A program made the position numbers and the translations under genes. A stretch of DNA of 64,000 nt from RPQJ01 sp963754125. GTDB taxonomy: Bacteria > Pseudomonadota > Gammaproteobacteria > Steroidobacterales > Steroidobacteraceae. Under the pieces are notes generated by a model. That model was not told where the DNA came from. It ran no database searches and worked only from the letters and a program-made list of their open reading frames with translations. The stretch is taken from contig CAVWEX010000007.1 in the NCBI GenBank assembly GCA_963754125.1, forward strand, positions 1-64,000, read 5' to 3'. Numbering within the stretch: the first letter of the stretch is position 1; every line of letters starts with the position of its first letter. Shown here in pieces: positions 48,505-58,330 of the stretch.

Positions 48505-49502
48505 CTACGGAGTCGGGTAAATCGTCCGCCAGTCGTCCTTCATGCTGACCAGCACCCAGCCGCGCCGGCCGGCCTCGTCGAGGCCGCGGTCGAGACGGCC
48601 GATGTGCGACTTCCGGTCGTAGGCGTACTCCCGCCCGGCGTCGTCGTGGTGGACGATCACTCCGAGCCGCGGACCTTCGCCGCTCGTCGTCCACTCAAGC
48701 ATCTCGAAGTCGCCGTCCGAGTTTCCGAAGGCGAGGATCGGACGGCGGCCGATGTGCTGCTGGATTCCGACGGGCTTGCCGGCCTTGTCGTCGACGAAAT
48801 TCAGTTCGGGCAGGCGCAGCAGCACGGGCCGGCCGTCGCGAACCTCATATCGGGTCTTGATGCTACTTCCGACCACCTGTTCGGGCGGAATGCCGTAGAC
48901 CTGCTCCGTCCACGGCCGCATGAACTCGATGCCGCCGCCCGAGACGATGAAGGTCTTGAATCCGTTGGCACGAAGGTAGTCGAGCACCTCGAGCATCGGC
49001 TGGTACACCATCCCGGTGTATGGGCGCCCCGTCACGGGATGCCGCGCCGTGGCGAGCCAGTCCTTCACGATCGCCGCGAATTCCTCGGTCGTCGTGCCGG
49101 CGTGCGTGGCCATCACGATCTGCGCGATGGCCTTCTCGCCTCCGGCGAGTGCGCCAGCGACATCACCCTTCAGCAGGGACGCGAACGGCTCCTGCGTCTG
49201 CCACTCGGGATGCTGCGGCGCGAGCGCCTTGACGCGGTCGAGCGCGAACGCAAGCTGGACGTAAACAGGCTGCTCGGACCACAGCGTGCCGTCGTTGTCG
49301 AACACAGCGATGCGCTCGGCGCGCGGCACGTAGCCGGCCGTGCCTTCCCGCGTCACCTTTGCGACGAACGCGACGATGGTCTGCCGGGCCGGCCCGTCGT
49401 TCCAGGACGGCAGCGGATCGGTCGCCGGCACGGGCGTGCGCAGCCTGTCAGCAGCGCGCAGATCGCTGCGAGGCTCACGAGAAACAGGCGTCTGCTCTTC
49501 AT
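48505..49502 (-). CDS. HAD-family phosphatase lipoprotein (frame-broken at signal)
   Basis: Periplasmic HAD phosphatase, about 330 aa. A lipoprotein signal starts at 49502 (MKSRRLFLVSLAAICALLTGC, lipobox LLTGC). A one-base deletion near 49430 disconnects it from the mature frame beginning PATDPLPSW. HAD motif I is VFDNDGTLWSEQP (DxDGT), motif II FIVSGGGIEF and motif III-IV AFGNSDGDFEML. The gene lies 5 bp downstream of the arylsulfatase stop, so the two are co-transcribed; an exported phosphatase with an exported sulfatase suggests scavenging of sulfate/phosphate esters. Confidence 0.83.
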
Positions 49503-49507
49503 GTCAC

Positions 49508-51164
49508 TCATTCAAGGCCACGGCGCTCCGTAACGAGACCCGCCTGCGGGGGTGGAGGGTTGCAGGCGGGCCCGCTACGGGCGCCGGGGGTTCTTGTGTC
49601 TTGCTGGGGCGGGCGCGCTACTGGCTTGGAGCCGGACGTCACCGCTTCCATCACGCGGTCGAGGTTGAAGCTGCCCGGCTTCTGGCGCGGCGGGAACTCC
49701 TTGAAGCTCTGCAGCCACTGGCCGACGTAGGCGCCTGCCGGGGCGATCATGAACATGTGCTCGAGGTACCAGCGCTGGAAGCCCATCGCGTTCTCATGCT
49801 CGGCTCGCTCGAACGGGATCCATGCGCAGGTTGGTGAGCTTCGGCGCACGCAGCTCCGTGAACGGCTGCTGCCAGACCGCGAGCCCTTCGGCAGGCTGCT
49901 CGAGGAACGTGATCTTCCAGTCGTCGTAGCGCAGCGCCGCGACGCTGCCGTCGTCGGTCCAGTAGATAAATTCCCTGCGCGGCCATTCGCCCTCGCCCTT
50001 CAGGGCCGGCAGCAGGTTGTAGCCGTCGAGATGGACCTTGTAGGTCGTCTTGCCGATCGTCTTGCCCTTGAGCAGGTCGCCCGTGACGCTCGTGTTGCCC
50101 GCCGCTGCGAGCAGCGTCGGCAGCATGTCCTCGTGCGCGCCGATGTCGTTGACGATCGTGCCCGGCTTGATGACGCCCGGCCACCTGATCAGCGTCGGGA
50201 CGCGGAAGCCGCCTTCGAACTGCGTGTTCTTCTCGCCGCGGAACATGGTCGTGCCGCCGTCGGGCCACGTGAAGGTCTCGGCGCCGTTGTCGGTCGAGTA
50301 CATGATGATGGTGTTCTCGTCGAGACCCAGTTCCTTGAGCTTCGCGAGCACCTGCCCGACGTGGCCGTCGTGCTCGACCATACCGTCGGCGTAGATGCCG
50401 AGGCCGGTCTTGCCGTCGGACGACGGCTTCAGGTGCGTGAAGATGTGCATGCGGGTGGAGTTCCACCACAGGAAGAACGGCTTGTCCGACTTGGCCGCGC
50501 GCTCCATGAAGTCGAGCGCCTTGACGGTGACTTCGTCGTCGATCGTCTCCATGCGCTTCTTCGTGAGCGGGCCGGTGTCGGTGATGCGGCCGTCGGCGAA
50601 GCTGTGGATCACGCCACGCGGGCCGAACTGCTTCCGGAGCGCCGGATTCTTGAAGTAGTCCGGGTTCTCGGGCTCTTCCTCGGCGTTCAGGTGATAGAGG
50701 TTGCCGAAGAACTCGTCGAAGCCGTGCGCGGTCGGCAGCATGTCGTCGCGGTCGCCGAGGTGGTTCTTGCCGAACTGGCCGGTGACGTAGCCCTGCGCGC
50801 GGAGCAGCGTGGCGATCGTCGGGTCGGCGGCCTTCATGCCCTCGGGCGCGCCGGGCAGGCCCACCTTGGTGAGGCCCGTGCGGATCGGCGACTGGCCGGT
50901 GATGAACGCGGCACGGCCGGCCGTGCAGCTTTGCTGGCCGTACCAGTCGGTGAACATCGCTCCCTCACGGGCGATGCTGTCGATGTTGGGCGTCTTGTAT
51001 CCCATCATCCCGTTGTTGTAGGCGCTGACGTTGAACTGCCCGATGTCGTCGCCCCAGATGATCAGGATGTTCGGCTTCTTGGCCTGGGCCAGTGCCGGCG
51101 CAACGGGCACGGCGAGCGCTGCGGTCGCGAAGACGACCGCAAGCATTTCCTTGAATACCTTCAT
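49508..51164 (-). CDS. Periplasmic arylsulfatase-family sulfatase (frame-broken near C-terminus)
   Basis: Exported sulfatase of about 550 aa. Signal peptide (LAVVFATAALAVPVAPALAQA). N-terminal metal site PNILIIWGDDIG. The nucleophile region is SCTAGRAAFITGQ, so the formylglycine Cys (residue 80) sits in CxAxR, not the usual CxPxR. Further sites: GKNHLGD and YSTDNGAETFTWPDGG (metal Asp/Asn). One extra C near 49818 (GATCCCGTTC) shifts the last 100 residues; the second frame carries a normal C-terminus. ATG at 51164 with GGGGTGG upstream. Divergent from a LysR gene that probably controls it. Confidence 0.88.
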
Positions 51165-51270
51165 GAGTTCCACCCCTGCGTGACTTGACTATTCCGGCTC
51201 AGGGCCGGGCGTCGAAAGCTAACGGAGACCCGACTGGCGGTCCAATGCATTACATGGCGTTGTTTGATAA

Positions 51271-51285
51271 ATTCATGTCATGAAT
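51271..51285. promoter_or_regulatory. LysR-type palindromic box overlapping the LysR start codon
   Basis: ATTCATG-T-CATGAAT is a perfect 7-1-7 palindrome containing the LysR T-N11-A pattern (T at 51272, A at 51284). The LysR ATG lies inside it (51280), and it is 107 bp from the divergent sulfatase ATG. Binding here would autoregulate lysR and could activate or repress the sulfatase operon. Confidence 0.6.
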
Positions 51286-52200
51286 ATCGATCTGCGCCAG
51301 TGTCGGCATGTCCTTGCCCTGGATCAGCATCGCAACTTCGCAAGGGCCGCCGACGCGCTCGGGCTGACTCAACCGGCGCTGACCCGCAGTCTCCAGGTGC
51401 TGGAGAAGTCCATCGGCGCCCGGCTGTTCGACCGCAATCGCACGCGCGTCGAGCCGACCCCGGTCGGCGAGCGCCTGATCGAGCGTGCGCGCCTGCTGGT
51501 GAACCAGGCGCGAGACATCGAGCAGGATCTGAAGCAGATGCTCGGCCTCGAGGTCGGGCTGCTGCGGATCGGCGCCGGCCCGTATCCGGCCGATCTGTCG
51601 GTCGGCACCGCGGTCGGGCGACTCGTGAAGCACCATCCCGCGCTGATGGTGGACCTGTCGGTCGCGGACTGGTCGGATTTGATCCGTCGGGTCGCGTCGG
51701 GCGAGCTCGAGCTGGCGATCGCCGATACTCGTGTCGCGGAACAGGACGATCGCCTGGTCGTGGAGTCGCTGCCTCGGCACCAGCTGAACTTCTTCTGCAG
51801 GACGGGACACCCGCTGGCTGGCCGCACGGGCCTGACCCTCGAGAGGATGCGGCAATTCCCGCTGGTCGGAACCGCACTCCCGCCTCAGCTCGCGGCGCTC
51901 GCCGCAAAAGAAGGGAAGGGCATGCGTGCCAACCTGCCGGCCGGGGTCACGGCACCTGAGATTCGCGTCGATACCTTTCCCCTGGCACGACGAATCGTGA
52001 TGGAGAGCGACGCCATCGGCGGCGCAGTACCCAGCCAGATCGAGGACTCGGTCGCCCGTGGGGAAGTGGTGACGCTGCCGCTCGACCTGCCGTGGTTGAA
52101 GACGGGCTACGGCATCATCCGCCTCGCCAACCGCACGCCGTCACCGGCGGCAGAATCGTTCATGCAGATCCTGCGCGAGGTGGAGGCCGGCATCGACTGA
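51280..52200 (+). CDS. LysR-family transcriptional regulator
   Basis: 306-aa LTTR. N-terminal winged HTH (about residues 1-60): HRNFARAADALGLTQPALTRSLQVLEKSIGARLFDRNRTR; then the linker helix and a two-lobe effector-binding domain (LLRIGAGPYPADL through ESDAIGGAVPSQI). Divergent from the sulfatase-HAD operon, the classic arrangement for LTTR targets. No Shine-Dalgarno precedes the ATG; the palindrome at 51271-51285 covers it. Effector unknown, possibly a sulfated or aromatic compound. Confidence 0.9.
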   Translation: MNIDLRQCRHVLALDQHRNFARAADALGLTQPALTRSLQVLEKSIGARLFDRNRTRVEPTPVGERLIERARLLVNQARDIEQDLKQMLGLEVGLLRIGAGPYPADLSVGTAVGRLVKHHPALMVDLSVADWSDLIRRVASGELELAIADTRVAEQDDRLVVESLPRHQLNFFCRTGHPLAGRTGLTLERMRQFPLVGTALPPQLAALAAKEGKGMRANLPAGVTAPEIRVDTFPLARRIVMESDAIGGAVPSQIEDSVARGEVVTLPLDLPWLKTGYGIIRLANRTPSPAAESFMQILREVEAGID

Positions 52201-52235
52201 CCGGCCACGCAGCACCCGATCCGCCGGAGCCCGAA

Positions 52236-52817
52236 GTGAACCGAAGCCGTCGACGATTGCTGCAACTCGCCCCGCTGCTCCTGACCGGTGGTTGGGCCTC
52301 CGGCGCGCGGGCCGACGAGTCCGCCTGGCGCACCGTCGCCGCCGGCGGCTGCGCAATCCTGCTGCGCCACGCCCGGACCTCGCCCGGTATCGGCGATCCA
52401 CCGGGCTTCCAGCTCGAAGACTGCTCGACCCAGCGCAACCTGTCAGACGCCGGCCGTGCACAGGCCCGACGCTTCGGCGCAGAGTTCGATCGTCGGGGGA
52501 TTCCAATCGACGAAGTGCGCTCCAGCCGCTGGTGCCGTTGCCTCGACACCGCCCGCCTCGCCTTCCCCCGGCACGAGGTCCGGCCGCTCGAGGCACTGGA
52601 CTCGTTCTTCGCCGATGGCTCGACCCGCGGCGCGCAGACCGCCGCCTTGAGCAACTACCTCGGCGCGCTGCCAGCGACGCGCAGGCTCGTGCTCGTCACG
52701 CACATGGTCAACATCACCGCGCTGACGGGCGAGTCGCCTGCCATGGGCGAGGCGCTCATCGTGCGCACCGGCGGGTCGGATGCTGCCGAAGTGCTCGGCC
52801 GGATTCAGGTGATTTGA
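52236..52817 (+). CDS. Exported histidine phosphatase-like protein
   Basis: 193 aa. GTG start at 52236, signal with RSRRRLLQLAPLLL (Tat-like arginines) ending at ARADES. Phosphoglycerate-mutase-like motif LLRHARTS (the RHG motif with Ala replacing Gly), SDAGRAQARRFGAEF, RSSRWCRCLDTA, and the second catalytic His in LVTHMVN. A family of periplasmic histidine phosphatases has this layout. It lies 36 bp after lysR, on the same strand. Confidence 0.78.
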   Translation: MNRSRRRLLQLAPLLLTGGWASGARADESAWRTVAAGGCAILLRHARTSPGIGDPPGFQLEDCSTQRNLSDAGRAQARRFGAEFDRRGIPIDEVRSSRWCRCLDTARLAFPRHEVRPLEALDSFFADGSTRGAQTAALSNYLGALPATRRLVLVTHMVNITALTGESPAMGEALIVRTGGSDAAEVLGRIQVI

Positions 52818-52878
52818 CCGCTGCGACCGAGTCGTCGTCAGAGCGGGTCCCGGCCGCAGCGAACCCCTCGGCTCGTCC

Positions 52879-54094
52879 TCAGGCCAGGCAACGTCGCAAC
52901 AGGGTCTCGGCCTCGGGCAGGCGCATGTTCTTCGGCACCGGGTAGTCGCGGTGCGCCTCGATCATCGCGGCGCGCGCGACCTCGTGCACGTCGCCCGGCC
53001 TTCAGCGCCTCGAGCTTTTCCGGGATGCCGACGGTGCGGTTCAGCTCGCGCACGCGCTCGACGAACCGCTGCGCGAGCACGGACTTCGACTCCGAGGCCG
53101 TGCCGGCGCCGATCGCCACGGCGAGTTCGGCGAGGCGCTGCTCGGCGAGCGGCGCGTCCTTGAGGAAGTCGAGCACGTAGGGCAGCAGGATCGCGTTGCC
53201 GAGGCCGTGCGGCACGCCGTACAGGCCGCCGACCTTGTGCGAGAAGGCGTGCACGTAGCCGACGTAGGCCTTGGTGAACGCGAGGCCCGCGTAGAACGAG
53301 GCGAGCAGCATGGCCTCGCGCGCCTCGAGGTCCTCGCCGTTCGCGCAGGCACGCGGCAGGTTCGCGAAGATCATGCGCACGGCCGACACCGCGTGGAACG
53401 GCGTCTCGGCGTGCGGCCAGCGGTTCGTGTAGGCCTCGACCGCGTGGGTCAGCGCGTCCATGCCCGTCGCAGCGGTGATCGACCTCGGCATGCCCTTCGT
53501 CAGCAGCGGGTCGAGCGCGGCCGCCGCCGGCACGAGCTTCGGATCGATGACCGGCGCCTTGGCGTGCTTCACCGGGTCGGTGACGACCGCCGCCACGGTG
53601 ACCTCGGAGCCGGTGCCGGCCGTGGTCGGGATCGCGAACAGCGGCAGCATCGGCTTGCCGACCTTGAGCATCCCCACGAGCTTCGCGGGGCTCTTGCCGC
53701 TCACGATCATCGCGTCGATCACCTTGGCGGCGTCGATCACCGAGCCGCCGCCGATCGCGAGGATCGAGTCGCTGCGGTGTGCCCGCGCCGCCTCGAAGCC
53801 CCGCTGCAGCACGTCGTGGGTCGGGTCGGGCGTGATGCCGTCGTGCACGGCGACGTCCACACCGCGCTCGACGAGCGCCGCGCGCAGCGGCTCGACGAGC
53901 CCGAGCTTGACGAGCACGGCGTCGGTGACGATCAGCACGCGCTTGAGGCCGAACTGCGCGATGGAGTCGCAGAGCTTGAGCGCCGAGCCGGGACCCACGA
54001 AGGTCGTCGGCCGCGGGATCGGCACCACGCGCGAGGTGGGCCACTGGAAGGGCTTGACGAGCCGGTAGGCGAACAGGCGCAAGGCAAACAGCAT
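52879..54094 (-). CDS. Iron-containing (type III) alcohol dehydrogenase (frame-broken)
   Basis: Fe-dependent ADH of about 405 aa. NAD motif IGGGSVIDAAKVID; TTAGTGSEVT; AATGMDALTHAVEAY; metal His residues in YVHAFSHKVGGLYGVPHGLGNAILLP. Substrate could be a primary alcohol, methanol-like or short diol. An extra G near 53000 (GCCGGGCGAC) breaks the frame 40 codons from the end; after repair the protein ends at 52879. The multi-hairpin element copy 2 lies 101 bp upstream of its start. Confidence 0.87.
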
Positions 54095-54194
54095 GGCGAT
54101 TCCCCGTGAATTGCGAGGAAACGTAGCACGGGGCGCGGGGCCGGGCATCGTGGGGAACCGGCGCGACCGCCTCAGGCGCCTCGGGCTGGTGCCG

Positions 54195-54530
54195 GCGTCG
54201 GGAAAGGACTCGCGCCGGCCCGCTGCATGCGGGCCTCTGCGAATCCTTTCCCGACGCTGGACACGCGGCGCCTGGGCGAGTGGCCGCCGAGCCGGCCACC
54301 CGCACGGCGCAGGAACGTTCTGCCGGATACAGCGTGACGGACAGCGGCAGGCAACGAGCCGCGGCGGACACCGCATGCCTCGATCGACACCTAGGAGTTG
54401 GTGGAAGCTGCGTGCGCCGTGCGAGCCGGTCCTCCGGCTCGCCCAGGCGCTTGGTGTCCGGCGTCGTGCTCAGGGTTCGCAGGGCGCGCCTGTTTCCGAG
54501 CGCGCCCGCAGCGAACCCCGGCACGACGCC
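54195..54530. repeat. Dispersed multi-hairpin element, copy 2
   Basis: Second copy of the element at 16643-16980 (336 bp versus 338). H1 54195-54257, H2 54268-54310, H3 54414-54450 and H4 54460-54530 match copy 1 in order, spacing and almost fully in H1-H3. H4 has changed sequence but kept pairing: GGCGTCGTGC / GCACGACGCC and GGGTTCGC / GCGAACCC replace GGCGCCGGG / CCCGGCGCC and GGGGTTGC / GCAACCCC, keeping the inner GGGCGCGC / GCGCGCCC. The part between H2 and H3 is not conserved. It lies between the divergent Fe-ADH and HMG-CoA reductase genes. Nothing else is recognisable from 54531 to 54665. Confidence 0.85.
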
Positions 54531-54665
54531 CGCAGCCGTCGCAGCCGTCGCGACCGGTGCCGCGTCCCCGTACGCGTCCCGGCACTTGCCGCGGTTCAAC
54601 CGCCCCGCGACACTGTTGGTCTGGCCCCGCGACAGAGTCACCGTGGCAGCCGACGAGCCACTTCA

Positions 54666-55853
54666 ATGAGGCGCCCCATGTCCGAACGCACCCCCATCCC
54701 TCGCGACCCGCAGAACGACTACACGCCCGAGATGGCCGAGCGCCGGGCCGAGTTCCTGCGCGAGCAGACAGGCGTCGCGCTGGATCACGTTCGCAAGGCG
54801 TCGTTCGATCCGGGCGTGCTGCCCGGCAACATCGAGAATTTCGTAGGCGTCGCGCAGGTGCCGATCGGACTCGCGGGCCCGCTGCGCATCAACGGCGAGC
54901 ATGCGACGGGCGACTTCTACGTGCCGCTCGCGACCACCGAGGGCACGCTGGTGGCGAGCTACAGCCGCGGCATGCGCGTGCTCTCCGAGTGCGGCGGCGT
55001 CACGGCGACGGTCGTGAAGCGCTCGATGCAGCGCGCGCCCGTCTTCATGTTCGGCACGGCGCGCGAGGCGCGCGACTTCGGCGAGTGGCTGGTGGCGAAC
55101 TTCGACGGCGTGCGCGCGGCCGCGGAATCCACCACGCGCGTCGGCAAGCTCATCGAGATCGAGCAGTACGCGCTCGGCAACCTCCTGCACCTGCGCTTCA
55201 ACTACACGACGGGCGACGCCGCCGGGCAGAACATGACCGGCAAGGCCACGTTCGCGGCCTGCGAGTGGATCCGCGGCACGTACCCGGCACACCCGAAGTA
55301 CATGCTCTCGGGCAGCATCGACACCGACAAGAAGCACTCGGCGATCAACACGCTGCGCACGCGCGGCCGGCGCGTGGTCGCCGAGGCGGTGATCAGAAGC
55401 GAGGTGCTCGAGCGCCTCATGCGGGTCGATACGAAGACGCTGTTCCGAGCGCGGCAGATTTCGAACGCCGGGTCGCTGATGGCGGGCTCGGCCTACAACG
55501 GGCCGCACGCCGCGAACGGCATCGCGGCCATGTTCATCGCGACCGGCCAGGACGTGGCCAACGTCGCCGAGTCGCACGCCGGCATCACCTACGCGCAGTT
55601 GCTCGACAACGGCGACTACTACTGGTCGGTGACGCTCACCTCGCTGATCGTGGCGAGCTACGGCGGCGGTACCGGGCTGCCCACGCAGCGCGAGTGCCTC
55701 GAGCTCATGGGCTGCTACGGCACGGGCCAGGCCGACCGGCTCGCCGAGATCGTCGCGGCCGTCGTGCTCGCGGGCGACGTCTCGCTCGGCAGCGCGGTGC
55801 TCGCCGGAGACTGGGTCACGAGCCACGAACGGCTGGGACGCAACCGGCCCTGA
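54666..55853 (+). CDS. Hydroxymethylglutaryl-CoA reductase, class I
   Basis: 395-aa HMG-CoA reductase forming mevalonate with NADPH. Motifs in order: GNIENFVGVAQVPIGLAGPL, catalytic Glu in PLATTEGTLVASYSRG, MTGKATFAACEW, the Lys region DTDKKHSAINT, Asp in FIATGQDVANVAES, and the C-terminal His in SHERLGRN. The ENFVG opening and NADPH-type layout match class I. Mevalonate-pathway reductases are uncommon in proteobacteria; the rest of the pathway is not in this window. Start is 54666 or 54678. Confidence 0.88.
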   Translation: MRRPMSERTPIPRDPQNDYTPEMAERRAEFLREQTGVALDHVRKASFDPGVLPGNIENFVGVAQVPIGLAGPLRINGEHATGDFYVPLATTEGTLVASYSRGMRVLSECGGVTATVVKRSMQRAPVFMFGTAREARDFGEWLVANFDGVRAAAESTTRVGKLIEIEQYALGNLLHLRFNYTTGDAAGQNMTGKATFAACEWIRGTYPAHPKYMLSGSIDTDKKHSAINTLRTRGRRVVAEAVIRSEVLERLMRVDTKTLFRARQISNAGSLMAGSAYNGPHAANGIAAMFIATGQDVANVAESHAGITYAQLLDNGDYYWSVTLTSLIVASYGGGTGLPTQRECLELMGCYGTGQADRLAEIVAAVVLAGDVSLGSAVLAGDWVTSHERLGRNRP

Positions 55854-55885
55854 AGCGCAGCCGGGCCCGCGACTTGATGCCGGGC

Positions 55886-56692
55886 TCAGCGCCGCAGGAA
55901 GGCGTCGACCAGGCGGTTGACCTCCTCCGCCGCTTCCACCTGCACCATGTGCCCGCTGCCAGGCAGCACGTGCAGTTCGACGCCCTCGCCCCGGAATTCG
56001 CCGGGTGCCGGCGGGGGAATGACGGCGTCGTCGAGGCCCCAGGTCACGAGCGTCGGCACGGAGCCCGCGATCTCGCGCAACTGGCGGCCTGACGGTGTGC
56101 CGACATAGCGGCTCGAAGCGATCTTCGTCAGCGCCTCGGCGACGCCCTCGCGCCGCTTGTACTCGACGACCCGCTGCAACAGGTCCTCCGTGACGAAGGC
56201 CGGATCCGCGTAGAGCAGCCGCATCAGCGGCTCGAGCTCGGCCCGGCTGTGCGCGCCGATGTAGCCGCGGATGAACTCCGCGTTGATCTTCTGCCCGGTG
56301 CCCGCCGGGCCGACCAGCGTCAGCGAGCGCACGCGTCCGGGCACGCGGTCGGCCAGCACCAGGCAGATCGCCGCGCCCATCGAATGCCCGACGAGGTGCG
56401 CGCGATCGATCGACAGGGCATCCATGACGTCGAGGACGACGGTCGCCAGCTCGTCGAGCGACCCCGAGCCCACGTCCATCGACGACTCGCCGTGCCCGGG
56501 CAGGTCGAGTGCCACGACGGTGCGACCGCCCGCCGCAAGGCTCGCCTGGTTCGCCGACCAGTTCTCGAGGCGACCGCCGAAGCCGTGCACCATCACGACC
56601 GCGTCGCCGCCCTCGCCCTGCACCACGCAGCGGATGCGTCGCCCGGACGCCTCGACCCGCCGAGGCTCGGATGCCGTCGTCGCAGCGCTCAT
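55886..56692 (-). CDS. Alpha/beta hydrolase
   Basis: 268-aa cytosolic alpha/beta hydrolase: oxyanion strand VVMVHGFGGRLENW, nucleophile elbow VGHSMGAAIC (catalytic Ser), acid in WGLDDAVIP, His in PGSGHMVQVE. Layout is like the AcoC or meta-cleavage hydrolase group; substrate unknown. ATG overlaps the amidase stop (ATGA at 56692-56689), so both are made together, suggesting a two-step degradation of an amide or ester compound. Confidence 0.88.
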   Translation of the reverse strand: MSAATTASEPRRVEASGRRIRCVVQGEGGDAVVMVHGFGGRLENWSANQASLAAGGRTVVALDLPGHGESSMDVGSGSLDELATVVLDVMDALSIDRAHLVGHSMGAAICLVLADRVPGRVRSLTLVGPAGTGQKINAEFIRGYIGAHSRAELEPLMRLLYADPAFVTEDLLQRVVEYKRREGVAEALTKIASSRYVGTPSGRQLREIAGSVPTLVTWGLDDAVIPPPAPGEFRGEGVELHVLPGSGHMVQVEAAEEVNRLVDAFLRR

Positions 56693-58185
56693 GGCACCGC
56701 GTGCGGCGCGATTCGATCGCGCCAGGGCATCGCCTGCTCCAGCTGCGTCGCCAGCCGGAACAGCGTCGCCTCGTCGCCGATCCGCGCGGTGAACAGCATG
56801 CCCATCGGCAGCCCGTCCTCCGTCCAGTGCAGCGGCACCGACATCGAAGGCTGGCCCGTGACGTTCGCAACCATCGTGTAGGGCGCGGCCTCGAACACCG
56901 GCCCGAACGCCTCGACCACCTTGGAGCGCTGACTCAGCAGCGCGCCGCTGGGCAGCGCCCCGAGCAGCTTGAGCCCCTGGCGCTGCAGCGTGGACAGCTT
57001 GTACGCGCCGATCGGCATGGGCGGCACGCCCACCGTGGGCGTGAGCAGCACGTCCCAGGACGACGACCACGCGAGCCACTGGCGCGAGAAGCCCTGCAGG
57101 GTCCACATGGCCGAGGCCACGTCGGCCGCTGACTGCGCCTCGCCCATCTTCGCCAGGATCCACGTGGCGAGCTCGACGTCGTCGCTGGTCGCCTCGCGGC
57201 CGACGAGCTGGCCGGCCATGCGCAGCGTCGCCGCCACGTCGGCGGACACGAGCGCCGCGTAACTCTCGATGAAGGTCTCGGGCGGCAGGGGCAGTCGCAC
57301 CTCGACCACCTCGTGTCCGAGCCGGTCGAGCGTTGCAGTCGTCGCCTCGAGGGCCTTGCGGTTCTCGGGGTGCAGCGTCTTGCCGAGGCCCGGGTCGTAG
57401 CTGAACGCAATGCGCATCCGTCCCGCCTCGCGCTGCGTTTCCTCGAGGAACGGGCGCGCGGGCGGCGGCAGCTTCATGAGCTGCTGCGGGTAGTCGCCGG
57501 CGGTCGCATCGAGCAGCGCCGCGCAGTCGCGCACGCTGCGCGTCAGCACGTGCTCGCCGATGAATCCCCACCAGATGTCGGGCGCCTGCGGACCGGTGGG
57601 ATTGCGTCCGCGGCTCGGCTTCAGGCCCACCAGGCCGCAGTTCGAGGCCGGCGTGCGGATCGAACCACCGCCGTCGTTGGCATTCGCCGCCGGCACGATG
57701 CGCGCCGCGACCGCCGCCGCGGACCCGCCGCTCGAGCCGCTCGAGGTGCGTTCGAGGTTCCACGGGTTGCGCGTCGGGCCGAAGAGCTCGGGCTCGGTCA
57801 CGTTGGTGAGGCCGAATTCCGGCGTGTTGGTCTTGCCGAAGATCACGAGCCCGGCTTCGCGGTAACGGCGCGTGAGTTCCTCGTCCGCCGGCGGCACGAA
57901 GTCCTTGAACAGTCGCGAGCCGCAGCGCATCGGCTCGCCGGCGTAGGCCGTCATGAGGTCCTTGATCAGGAACGGCACGCCGCGGAAGGGCCCGTCGGGC
58001 AGGCCGGCGGCGATCGCCTCGCGCGCACGCGCCTCCATCAGGTGGATGACGGCGTTGATCTTCGGGTTGACCGCCGCCGTGCGCGCGAGCGCCTCGTCGA
58101 GCAGCTCGGCCGGACTCACCTGGCCCGCGCGCACGAGCTCGGCGAGCCCGAGCGCGTCGTGGCGACCGTATTCCGCGAAAGGCAT
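56689..58185 (-). CDS. Amidase-signature family amidase
   Basis: 498-aa amidase with Ser-cisSer-Lys chemistry: Lys75 in FLIKDLM, cis-Ser151 in TSSGSSGGSAAAVAA and nucleophile Ser175 in NDGGGSIRTPASNCG. Spacing is the same as in 6-aminohexanoate cyclic-dimer hydrolase (NylA)-type amidases. ATG at 58185; divergent from the PQQ dehydrogenase. Co-translated with the alpha/beta hydrolase. Confidence 0.93.
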   Translation of the reverse strand: MPFAEYGRHDALGLAELVRAGQVSPAELLDEALARTAAVNPKINAVIHLMEARAREAIAAGLPDGPFRGVPFLIKDLMTAYAGEPMRCGSRLFKDFVPPADEELTRRYREAGLVIFGKTNTPEFGLTNVTEPELFGPTRNPWNLERTSSGSSGGSAAAVAARIVPAANANDGGGSIRTPASNCGLVGLKPSRGRNPTGPQAPDIWWGFIGEHVLTRSVRDCAALLDATAGDYPQQLMKLPPPARPFLEETQREAGRMRIAFSYDPGLGKTLHPENRKALEATTATLDRLGHEVVEVRLPLPPETFIESYAALVSADVAATLRMAGQLVGREATSDDVELATWILAKMGEAQSAADVASAMWTLQGFSRQWLAWSSSWDVLLTPTVGVPPMPIGAYKLSTLQRQGLKLLGALPSGALLSQRSKVVEAFGPVFEAAPYTMVANVTGQPSMSVPLHWTEDGLPMGMLFTARIGDEATLFRLATQLEQAMPWRDRIAPHAVP

Positions 58186-58330
58186 CGGGGCTCCGTCATC
58201 CGGGGGTGGAAAAGTAATGATGTGCCCGCCGGAAACGGAAAGCGACCCTCGTCAGGCCCGCAGGGTCTTGCCATGGTTTGCCGTCGCGCCGAAACTCACC
58301 GGCGTCCCCGCCCTTCAACAGTGATCGCTC

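Noticed and set aside
49539..49570. CCCGCCTGC / GCAGGCGGG stem as terminator between sulfatase and HAD
   Set aside because: It lies inside the sulfatase reading frame when the frame break is repaired, and the HAD gene follows within 5 bp, so the genes are one operon.
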